From an uncultured Porphyromonadaceae bacterium (GTDB lineage: Bacteria > Bacteroidota > Bacteroidia > Bacteroidales > Muribaculaceae): a stretch of 5,002 nt of DNA. The notes beneath the pieces are model-generated. The model saw only the letters and a list, made by a program, of their open reading frames with translations. It searched no databases and was not told the origin of the DNA. The stretch is from assembly GCA_947175715.1 (NCBI GenBank), contig CAMWOD010000118.1:1-5002 (forward strand). Direction: 5' to 3'. Of the stretch, positions 1 to 5,002 are shown one piece after another (within the stretch, counting starts at the first letter, position 1; every line of letters begins with the position of its first letter). The translations under genes and the position numbers were made by a program.

Positions 1-632
1 CACAGGAGCACAACCAGCGTGGAGAGTATGTTGGCCAGAAATATCCACCCTATGCCGAAAGCCATGCCACCGAGGGGCTCATAAAACCAGCTCACCACAG
101 CCGGGCACCACTTCATCAAGGCCGGGCAACCCAGCAGGAAGAGCATGTTGAGCGATATATTTAGCCCCACGTTGAGCAGCTTGATCGAGGCAAACCGCAT
201 GGGGCGCTTCTTGAAGCGCAGGTAGGCAAAGGGGAGGTTGGTGAAAGCATCGATGGCCACGGTGACCCCCAGCAGCCACACGTACTCGGGATGATGCGGC
301 AGCAGCAGCGCATGCGACACCGGCTGAATAAAGGCCGTGAGCAGCAATATGAAAATGAGCGACGTACACCCAACTGAGAGCAACGACGTGGTGTAGACAC
401 GCTCGGAGTCGTGCTCACTGTTGGCGAAGCGGAAGAAACCCGTCTCCATGCCATAGTTGAGTATCACCAGCGCCACAGCGGTGAAGCTGTAGAGATAGCT
501 CACTATTCCATACTCGGAAGATGGGAAGATATAGACATACAGCGGCACCAGGCACCAGTTGAGAAAACGCCCGATGATACTCGACAGGCCATAGATGGCC
601 GTGTCCTTAGCTAATGATTTTATACCTGCCAA
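1..632 (-). CDS. Polysaccharide/lipopolysaccharide flippase (Wzx/MATE-like), N-terminal part, cut by window edge
   Basis: Probable inner-membrane flippase that moves lipid-linked oligosaccharides for surface polysaccharide or LPS assembly. The minus frame is open from the start at 632 to the left edge, about 210 codons, and the stop lies outside the window. The protein begins MAGIKSLAKDTAIYGLSSII, a segment I recognise from Bacteroidales 'lipopolysaccharide biosynthesis protein' annotations of the polysacc_synt type. Hydrophobic helices follow at roughly residues 13-35, 42-62, 80-105, 110-130, 150-170 and 190-210, with a basic loop (RFKKRPMRF) between the fourth and fifth. No in-frame ATG lies near the N-terminus, so I choose the TTG at 632-630: it starts exactly at the conserved segment and sits about 40 nt below a good promoter match. 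The gene is divergent from the six-gene plus-strand operon. The substrate cannot be told from sequence; a MurJ-like role is a less likely alternative. Confidence 0.82.
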   Translation of the reverse strand, partial: MAGIKSLAKDTAIYGLSSIIGRFLNWCLVPLYVYIFPSSEYGIVSYLYSFTAVALVILNYGMETGFFRFANSEHDSERVYTTSLLSVGCTSLIFILLLTAFIQPVSHALLLPHHPEYVWLLGVTVAIDAFTNLPFAYLRFKKRPMRFASIKLLNVGLNISLNMLFLLGCPALMKWCPAVVSWFYEPLGGMAFGIGWIFLANILSTLVVLL

Positions 633-677
633 TTTTTGAGGGAAGTTTATGAAATGATTGCTTCGCTTTGTATACAG

Positions 678-708
678 CAAATGTATGATTTTTGGATACC
701 CTCCCAAA
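678..708 (-). promoter_or_regulatory. Bacteroidota-type promoter for the flippase gene
   Basis: On the minus strand a -33 box TTTG (708-705) lies 19 nt upstream of a -7 box TACATTTG (685-678). Both match the Bacteroides sigma-ABfr consensus (TTTG, 19-21 nt, TAnnTTTG) without mismatch. Transcription would start near 671, leaving a leader of about 40 nt before the TTG start at 632. An 8-bp perfect palindrome, TGTATACA (669-676), sits at the predicted start point and could be an operator or chance. The assignment rests on motif match and position only. Confidence 0.6.
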
Positions 709-721
709 CTTTCGTACCGAA

Positions 722-789
722 TTGACACAAAATTATGACACATTCGACAAAAAACAGTAATTTTGCATGATTTTGAACCAATGTGTCAA
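722..789. repeat. Three TGACACA words, two in inverted orientation around the promoter
   Basis: TTGACACA occurs at 722-729 and its exact reverse complement TGTGTCAA at 782-789. A second direct copy, TGACACATT (736-744), is a perfect 9-nt inverted match to AATGTGTCA (780-788). The copies flank the predicted -7 box at 758-765. This arrangement could bind a dimeric regulator, or fold as a long-loop hairpin, but it may be chance in AT-rich DNA. Confidence 0.35.
734..765 (+). promoter_or_regulatory. Bacteroidota-type promoter for the six-gene operon
   Basis: A perfect -7 box TAATTTTG (758-765) lies 20 nt downstream of TATG (734-737), which matches three of the four bases of the -33 box TTTG. Transcription would begin around 772, giving a leader of only about 10-25 nt before the first gene, depending on its start codon. 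The element lies between repeated TGACACA words, which may be operator half-sites. Confidence 0.55.
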
Positions 790-1346
790 CCATTATGCCC
801 TACCCACCCTCACCTCTACCTACACGCAAGACTGGCGTAAGGCGCGGCGCCGAGCAGGGCTTGCTGATGGGTGTATGGCTGTCGGCCACTTTTGTGGTGG
901 CCGCCTCCTCGCTGTGGGTCAACGCCCTGTCGCTGCTGGCACTCCTGATGATGTCGGCGGTGCCGGTGATGGTGTACTTCATGCTGCGACGCACCTACAT
1001 CAAGGACTATTGCTGCACGCTCTACTCCGAGCTGTGGATGCAAGGCATAATGGTGTTTATCGGAGGTTCGATAATCATGGCCTCGGTGAGCTATCTATAT
1101 ATGAAATGGCTCGTTCCCAACTATATACGCCAACTTCTTGAGCAATGCGTCAACGTGCTCTTGGCTGGCGGAAAAGCCGAGACCGCCGCGGCTGTGCAAC
1201 ATGTCATCGATCAGGGGCATATAATCACCCCGGCCGATATCTCTATAGAATTTGTGTGGGTGGGCGTATTCACAGGCTCAATGCTCTCAATGGTGGTGGC
1301 TTGGCTGGTACGCATCACTTGCCACAACAATAACTCAACCAGGTAA
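783..1346 (+). CDS. DUF4199-type four-helix inner-membrane protein
   Basis: Small integral membrane protein of 187 aa and unknown biochemical function. I assign it to DUF4199 from its size, its helix pattern and its place directly before a family 2 glycosyltransferase, a neighbourhood common for this family in Bacteroidota; no single motif proves it. A short basic, proline-rich N-terminus (residues 1-25) is followed by helices at about 27-44, 48-68, 86-108 and 155-178. The loop between helices 3 and 4 (109-154) is the largest soluble part, is mostly helical in character and carries C122 and the segment GGKAETAAAVQ. The start is either GTG at 783 (used here) or ATG at 795; the second removes only four residues and leaves a more comfortable leader. 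The stop TAA shares its last base with the next ATG (TAATG), so translation of the pair is probably coupled. The protein may assist or flip the product of that glycosyltransferase; this is inference. Confidence 0.7.
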   Translation: MSTIMPYPPSPLPTRKTGVRRGAEQGLLMGVWLSATFVVAASSLWVNALSLLALLMMSAVPVMVYFMLRRTYIKDYCCTLYSELWMQGIMVFIGGSIIMASVSYLYMKWLVPNYIRQLLEQCVNVLLAGGKAETAAAVQHVIDQGHIITPADISIEFVWVGVFTGSMLSMVVAWLVRITCHNNNSTR

Positions 1347-2329
1347 TGGATATATCAGTAGTAGTACCTCTTTACAACGAAGCCGAATCGCTCCCCGAAC
1401 TCGAAGCGTGGATACGCCGTGTGATGGACGCCAATGGATTCAGCTACGAAATCATCTTCGTCAACGATGGCTCCACCGACCAGTCATGGGACGTGATAAA
1501 ACAACTGCGCCAGAACAATCCCGCAGTAAAGGGGGTGTGCTTCCGCCGCAACTACGGCAAGTCGCCGGCGCTCAACACCGGATTTGGCATGGCTCAGGGT
1601 GACGTGGTGATAACAATGGACGCCGACCTGCAGGATTCACCCGACGAAATACCCGAGCTCTACCGCATGATCACACGCAACGGCTTCGACCTGGTGTCGG
1701 GGTGGAAGCAAAAACGCTACGACCCGCTGTCGAAGACTATACCCACCAAGCTCTTCAACGCCACAGCTCGCAAAGTGAGCGGCATTAAGAACCTGCACGA
1801 CTTCAACTGCGGACTCAAAGCCTACCGCCAGAAGGTGGTGAAGCGCATCGAAGTGTACGGCGACATGCACCGCTACATACCATATCTGGCCAAAAATGCC
1901 GGCTTCACACGCATCGGCGAGAAGGTGGTACACCACCAGGCTCGCAAATATGGCAAAACTAAATTCGGCCTTGACCGCTTTGTCAACGGCTACCTCGACC
2001 TGGCCACGCTGTGGTTTACCAACAAGTTTGGCGTAAAGCCCATGCACTTCTTCGGCCTGCTCGGTAGCCTGATGTTTATCATCGGATTCCTTGCCGTGAT
2101 AGCCGTGGGCGCCATCAAGCTATACAACATGTACCATGGCAACCAGTACACCCTGGTCACCAACTCACCCTACTTCTACATCGCGCTGACTACCATGATA
2201 CTGGGCACGCAGCTATTTCTCACCGGATTTATCGGCGAGCTGATAGTGCGCAACTCTCACCGCCGCAACGACTATGAGATTGAAGAAGTGCTTGGCGAGA
2301 AAAAAACCAACGATAAGGATGGTGAATAA
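1346..2329 (+). CDS. Family 2 glycosyltransferase, polyprenyl-phosphate type (DPM1/GtrB/ArnC-like), membrane-anchored
   Basis: Predicted to transfer a sugar from a nucleotide donor to a polyprenyl phosphate on the cytoplasmic face of the inner membrane. The 327-aa protein starts with the GT-A fold: PLYNEAESL (8-16), nucleotide-binding FVNDGSTD (38-45), and the metal-binding DADLQD (92-97). Later come DFNCGLKAYR (152-161), DMHRYIPYL (173-181) and the basic motif HHQARKYGKTK (196-206), all typical of the GtrB/DPM-like subgroup. Two membrane helices follow at about 234-256 and 276-299, then a charged cytoplasmic tail. Length and layout match complete GtrB-type enzymes. All catalytic motifs are intact, so it should be active; donor sugar and final acceptor are not readable from sequence. 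It overlaps the upstream DUF4199 gene by 1 nt and the downstream lipoprotein gene by 11 nt. Confidence 0.9.
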   Translation: MDISVVVPLYNEAESLPELEAWIRRVMDANGFSYEIIFVNDGSTDQSWDVIKQLRQNNPAVKGVCFRRNYGKSPALNTGFGMAQGDVVITMDADLQDSPDEIPELYRMITRNGFDLVSGWKQKRYDPLSKTIPTKLFNATARKVSGIKNLHDFNCGLKAYRQKVVKRIEVYGDMHRYIPYLAKNAGFTRIGEKVVHHQARKYGKTKFGLDRFVNGYLDLATLWFTNKFGVKPMHFFGLLGSLMFIIGFLAVIAVGAIKLYNMYHGNQYTLVTNSPYFYIALTTMILGTQLFLTGFIGELIVRNSHRRNDYEIEEVLGEKKTNDKDGE

Positions 2330-2804
2330 AACGGGCTGCATATCACTGCTCGCGGCTCTCTTGCTGATGGCCGGATGCAACACCTCGGGGTGCCTCGACA
2401 ATGGCTCAAGCATCCCCCTGGCAGGCTTCTACTTCTCCGACGGAAAGCCCATACAGCTCGACTCGCTCGCTATACACGGCGTGGGCGCCCCCAACGATTC
2501 GCTGCTTATCACCCCCGGTACTACCGTGAGCGAGGTATACCTGCCGCTACGAAGCACCGCCAACGCCACCTCCTACGTGATACACTATACTTATAAAGCG
2601 TTGGACTCCGACCGCTACAACGACACCATATCGCTTGACTACACCTCGATACCCTACTTCGTGTCGGAGGAGTGCGGGGCTATGTACTACTACCACATCG
2701 ACCAGATGGACTATACCACCCACCTGATCGAATCGATCGAAATCACCGATTCGCTGATCACCAATGTCGACCAGCAACGCCTTAAAATATATATGCGTCA
2801 ATGA
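2319..2804 (+). CDS. DUF6452-family lipoprotein
   Basis: Predicted lipoprotein of 161 aa and unknown function. The chosen ATG at 2319 gives a compact signal sequence: K4, a hydrophobic core at 8-17 and a lipobox LMAGC with lipidated C20. An in-frame ATG at 2274 would add 15 mostly basic residues inside the glycosyltransferase gene and spoil the signal, so I reject it. The mature part is soluble and rich in beta-forming segments and Asp-Ser/Thr pairs. It carries the pattern I associate with DUF6452: a Cys soon after the lipid site (C25), a GFYFSDGK segment, PLRS near the middle, and a PYFVSEECG block with C119 followed by an aromatic-rich run. C25 and C119 are the only other cysteines after C20 and could form a periplasmic disulfide. 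It is followed, with a 4-nt overlap, by a DUF6048 gene, the usual partner of this family in Bacteroidales as far as I recall. Confidence 0.8.
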   Translation: MVNKTGCISLLAALLLMAGCNTSGCLDNGSSIPLAGFYFSDGKPIQLDSLAIHGVGAPNDSLLITPGTTVSEVYLPLRSTANATSYVIHYTYKALDSDRYNDTISLDYTSIPYFVSEECGAMYYYHIDQMDYTTHLIESIEITDSLITNVDQQRLKIYMRQ

Positions 2805-3742
2805 CGAGCCGTATAGCCATAATATGCTCACTGATAATGATTGCGGTGCTCACCATGACACCTCAACGACGCATTACGCCCGTGAAGCCCGCAGTGGCCG
2901 CCGGCGAGACGCATCCCGCCGAGCGCGACACCACTCGTCGACGCCTGCCCCCATCGGTGATTCACATGCACGACGATAATGGCAACGTGATTCTGATCGA
3001 CACCATCACCGGCGCTGAATACAACGATACAACACATCTTATTACCAACGTGCCCAAAATGGAGTACCCCCTGCTGTCGGGACTTACATTCGGTGTTGAC
3101 ATCTGGGACCCATTGATGCGCGCATTCGGCAACCATTACGGCCTGATCGGATTTTCGGCAGGGGTGAACCTGCACAACCGTTACCGCCCTATAATCGATG
3201 TGGGTATCGGCGACGCCAACTTTACCCCCGATGGAGGCAATTTCTCATACAAGAGCAAGATGGCACCTTATTTCAAAATAGGCGCCGACTACAATTTCCT
3301 ATACAATTCCAATCCAGCTTACGAGGTTTACGCCGGCGTCAGGTTTGGCTTCACCCCGTTCAAGTACGAAATCACCGATATCACACTCCGCGACCCCTAT
3401 TGGGGTGAGACAAGCCACTTCGACATACCGTGGCAATCGGTCACCGCAAGCTATTTTGAGCTGCTGATCGGCGTTAAAGTGAAGCTATGGGGGCAGTTAT
3501 CGGCAGGCTGGCAAGTGAAATACCACTCTCTGATGAGCGACGGCAAAGCCGCCAACGGCAAGCCATGGTATATACCCGGATACGGCACCTCACGCAGCAA
3601 CTGGGCCGGCAGTTTTTCATTTTATTATACTTTCGACCTCAACCATCGCCCGCATAATCAGGTTATTAAAGCGAGTGAGGGAGTGGAAAATCCACCCAAT
3701 CTTACCCTCGACTCTCAACCTATAAATCCTGAAGCGAAATGA
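2801..3742 (+). CDS. DUF6048-family outer-membrane beta-barrel protein
   Basis: Predicted secreted, outer-membrane barrel protein of 313 aa and unknown function. Residues 1-19 form a signal-like segment (R4 then a hydrophobic core); the cleavage site is not clear. A polar, proline- and arginine-rich linker follows, then the segment HDDNGNVILIDTITGAEYND around residues 57-76. From about residue 88 the sequence alternates like amphipathic beta strands with aromatic girdle residues: GLTFGVDIWDP, APYFKIGADYNFLY, VYAGVRFGFTPFKYEI, ELLIGVKVKLWGQLSAGWQVKY, GKPWYIPGYG and a last strand SFSFYYTFDL (271-280). The GADYN, RFGF and WYIPGYG segments match my memory of DUF6048 proteins. A 33-residue polar tail follows the last strand, unusual because barrels often end on that strand. 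The ATG overlaps the stop of the lipoprotein gene (ATGA), and its own stop overlaps the next gene in the same way. Confidence 0.8.
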   Translation: MTSRIAIICSLIMIAVLTMTPQRRITPVKPAVAAGETHPAERDTTRRRLPPSVIHMHDDNGNVILIDTITGAEYNDTTHLITNVPKMEYPLLSGLTFGVDIWDPLMRAFGNHYGLIGFSAGVNLHNRYRPIIDVGIGDANFTPDGGNFSYKSKMAPYFKIGADYNFLYNSNPAYEVYAGVRFGFTPFKYEITDITLRDPYWGETSHFDIPWQSVTASYFELLIGVKVKLWGQLSAGWQVKYHSLMSDGKAANGKPWYIPGYGTSRSNWAGSFSFYYTFDLNHRPHNQVIKASEGVENPPNLTLDSQPINPEAK

Positions 3743-4497
3743 AAAAAATCGTGATAATTGGTGCATCGTCGGGTATCGGACAGCGCATAGCCACCGATAT
3801 GGCCCGAATGGGGTGGCGTGTAGGCATAGCCGCCAGACGTGAGGAGCCCCTAAAGGCTATCAAAGAGCAATTTCCGGCCAATGTGGCCTACTCAACCATC
3901 GATGTCACCGCACCCGATGCGGCAAAGCGTTTTCTCGACCTGATCGAGCTGATCGACGGCATGGACGTGCTGCTCTACTGCTCGGGCGTGGGACACATGA
4001 ACCCTGATCTCAAAGAGGCCATAGATGTCAATACAGTGGAGGTCAACTGCGCCGGCATGGTGCGCATAGTCGATGCGGCCTACAACTATTTCAAGGCCAC
4101 GGCCAATGTAGACCGGGGACGTATTGCCGTAATATCATCAATAGCCGGCACCCGCGGCATTGGCATCGCGGCAAGCTACTCAGCCTCCAAACGCTTCCAG
4201 CGCACATATCTCGACGCACTCAACCAGCTCGCCCATCAGGAGCACGTCAACGTAGGATTTACCGACATCCGCCCCGGATTCATCGACACTCCGCTGCTCA
4301 ACGGCGACACAAAGTTCCCGATGACAATGTCGCTCGACCAAGCAGCTCCACTTATCGAAAAAGCCATTACCCGAGGTCGACGTGTTGCCACAATCGACTC
4401 GCGCTGGCGCATAGTCGACACCTTGTGGCGACTGATACCCGGCTGGGCATGGCGGCGCATAGGCCTCAACCCTCAGCAATCTACCAAAACACCATAA
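3739..4497 (+). CDS. Short-chain dehydrogenase/reductase (classical SDR)
   Basis: Cytoplasmic or membrane-associated NAD(P)-dependent oxidoreductase of 252 aa; the substrate is unknown. The Rossmann nucleotide-binding motif is GASSGIG (8-14). R33 and R34 after the second strand suggest NADP(H) rather than NAD(H). D55 in IDVT fits the adenine-contact position. The usual NNAG is replaced by YCSG (79-82). The catalytic tetrad is complete: N103, S134, Y147 and K151 (YSASK), with the 13-residue Ser-Tyr spacing of classical SDRs. RPGFIDT (178-184) supplies the cofactor-contact loop. The C-terminus, from about residue 222, is rich in Trp and Arg (RWRIVDTLWRLIPGWAWRR) and may bind membrane, suggesting a lipophilic substrate; this is inference. 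The start ATG overlaps the DUF6048 stop by 4 nt. Family confidence is high, specific function low. Confidence 0.92.
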   Translation: MKKIVIIGASSGIGQRIATDMARMGWRVGIAARREEPLKAIKEQFPANVAYSTIDVTAPDAAKRFLDLIELIDGMDVLLYCSGVGHMNPDLKEAIDVNTVEVNCAGMVRIVDAAYNYFKATANVDRGRIAVISSIAGTRGIGIAASYSASKRFQRTYLDALNQLAHQEHVNVGFTDIRPGFIDTPLLNGDTKFPMTMSLDQAAPLIEKAITRGRRVATIDSRWRIVDTLWRLIPGWAWRRIGLNPQQSTKTP

Positions 4498-4512
4498 ATA
4501 CCATAACTCATC

Positions 4513-4941
4513 ATGCTCGCCCTTTGCAGTGACCACGCCGGATTTGAACTCAAATCCATCATCGAGGGGTATCTCGAAGCCAACTCGATACCCTACAAAG
4601 ACTTTGGCACCTACTCAACCGAGTCGTGCGACTATCCCGACTTTGCCCACCCATGCGCCCTGGCCGTGGAAAGCGGCGAATGCTATCCTGGCATAGCGAT
4701 ATGCGGCACCGGCAACGGTATAGCCATGACTCTCAATAAACATCAGGGTATTCGCGCCGCCTTGTGCTGGCAACCCGAACTGGCACGCCTGGCACGTGAA
4801 CACAACGACGCCAACATACTCGTGCTCCCCGGCCGATTCATCGAGCCTTCGGTGGCACTGGAGTGTGTCAGCGTATTTCTGAATACCGCATTTGCCGGAG
4901 GCCGTCATCAGCGCCGCCTCGACAAGATGCCCGTAAAATAA
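4513..4941 (+). CDS. rpiB: Ribose-5-phosphate isomerase B
   Basis: Interconverts ribose 5-phosphate and ribulose 5-phosphate in the non-oxidative pentose phosphate pathway, in the cytoplasm. The 142-aa protein covers the whole RpiB/LacAB fold (E. coli RpiB has 149 aa). D7 and H8 in the opening SDHAGFELK match the substrate-binding Asp-His pair. C64 and T66 in ICGTGNGI correspond to the catalytic Cys and Thr of E. coli RpiB, H97 in REHND to the ring-opening His, and R131 and R135 in GGRHQRR to phosphate-binding arginines. DYPDFA (40-45) and the NKHQGIRAAL block are also conserved. All active-site residues are present, so activity is likely. An allose-6-phosphate or galactose-6-phosphate isomerase role is possible but less favoured. 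It lies 15 nt after the SDR gene with no Shine-Dalgarno sequence and is probably the last gene of the operon. Confidence 0.94.
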   Translation: MLALCSDHAGFELKSIIEGYLEANSIPYKDFGTYSTESCDYPDFAHPCALAVESGECYPGIAICGTGNGIAMTLNKHQGIRAALCWQPELARLAREHNDANILVLPGRFIEPSVALECVSVFLNTAFAGGRHQRRLDKMPVK

Positions 4942-4960
4942 TCAGGCTTTTATTTTTTCC
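4935..4960 (+). terminator. Possible weak AT-rich terminator after rpiB
   Basis: AAAATAA (4935-4941, including the rpiB stop codon) can pair with TTATTTT (4950-4956) around an 8-nt loop, and a T-run (4953-4958) overlaps the right arm. The stem has no G-C pair, so it would be weak. It could help end the operon transcript, but the GC-containing hairpin further right is an equally good candidate. Confidence 0.25.
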
Positions 4961-4977
4961 TATTGTATAAAACCAAG

Positions 4978-4994
4978 GTGAGGAAATGCCTCAC
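4978..4994. repeat. Perfect 6-bp palindromic hairpin near the right edge
   Basis: GTGAGG (4978-4983) and CCTCAC (4989-4994) form a perfect stem around the 5-nt loop AAATG. There is no T-run after it on the plus strand within the window; on the minus strand it is followed by CTTGGTTTTATAC, which is moderately T-rich. It may therefore be a terminator for a convergent gene, a bidirectional terminator shared with rpiB, or a dispersed intergenic palindrome. The window ends 8 nt later, so I cannot decide. Confidence 0.45.
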
Positions 4995-5002
4995 GGTATC
5001 TC

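Noticed and set aside
79..454. Two minus-strand open frames starting with ATG (161-454 and 79-369)
   Set aside because: They are out of frame with the flippase; their Ala/Cys/Arg-rich or Ser-rich translations have no membrane pattern, while the third frame is open from 632 to the edge and gives a clear polytopic protein. This also rules out a frameshifted pseudogene within the window.
411..614. Plus-strand open frame of 67 aa opposite the flippase gene
   Set aside because: It lies fully antisense to a well-supported membrane protein frame, has no promoter or recognisable domain, and its composition is that of a shadow frame.
767..1141. Plus-strand frame of 124 aa with an ATG close to the predicted promoter
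   Set aside because: It is offset from the DUF4199 frame, its translation is a His/Arg/Gly-rich shadow, and the other frame gives four clean membrane helices and the TAATG junction.
1637..2047. 136-aa minus-strand open frame inside the glycosyltransferase gene
   Set aside because: It is antisense to catalytic and conserved motifs of the glycosyltransferase and shows no independent family signature.
2274..2318. Upstream ATG extension of the DUF6452 lipoprotein
   Set aside because: It would place 15 extra residues, mostly basic, before a signal sequence that is already complete from ATG 2319.
1..5002. CRISPR arrays, tRNA or rRNA genes, insertion sequences, attachment sites, defence genes
   Set aside because: No regularly spaced repeats, cloverleaf-like sequences, transposase or integrase motifs, or terminal inverted repeats were visible, and coding sequence fills nearly the whole window; the only gene-free stretches are 633-782 and 4942-5002.

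Overview
The window looks like chromosomal DNA from a Bacteroidales bacterium, and the Muribaculaceae are my best guess. The support is threefold. Two protein families appear (DUF6452 and DUF6048) that I know only from Bacteroidota. Two divergent promoters match the Bacteroidota form (TTTG about 20 nt upstream of TAnnTTTG). Gene starts lack Shine-Dalgarno sequences. Base composition is moderately GC-rich and even across all genes, with frequent ATA isoleucine codons, so nothing looks recently acquired. Family names come from recognising the translated sequence; no database was searched.

Layout. Positions 1-632 (minus strand) hold the N-terminal two thirds or less of a polytopic Wzx/MATE-like polysaccharide flippase that runs off the left edge. 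Positions 633-782 are a divergent promoter region. Positions 783-4941 (plus strand) form one compact six-gene run: a DUF4199 membrane protein, a polyprenyl-phosphate-type family 2 glycosyltransferase, a DUF6452 lipoprotein, a DUF6048 outer-membrane barrel protein, a classical short-chain dehydrogenase, and ribose-5-phosphate isomerase B (rpiB). The first five genes are joined by overlaps of 1, 11, 4 and 4 nt; rpiB follows after 15 nt. The last 61 nt hold an AT-rich stretch and a perfect 6-bp palindromic hairpin close to the right edge.

How the genes may work together. Four of the seven genes (flippase, DUF4199, glycosyltransferase, DUF6452/DUF6048 counted with them) point to the cell envelope. 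A glycosyltransferase with two C-terminal membrane helices, translationally coupled to a small four-helix membrane protein, has the layout of a GtrB/GtrA pair (lipid-linked sugar synthesis plus flipping). The lipoprotein and barrel pair could form an outer-membrane complex. The dehydrogenase and RpiB are soluble metabolic enzymes; their link to the envelope genes may only be co-transcription. Nothing here is a clear defence system, mobile element, CRISPR array or RNA gene. The most open questions are the DUF4199-glycosyltransferase pair and the DUF6452-DUF6048 pair.
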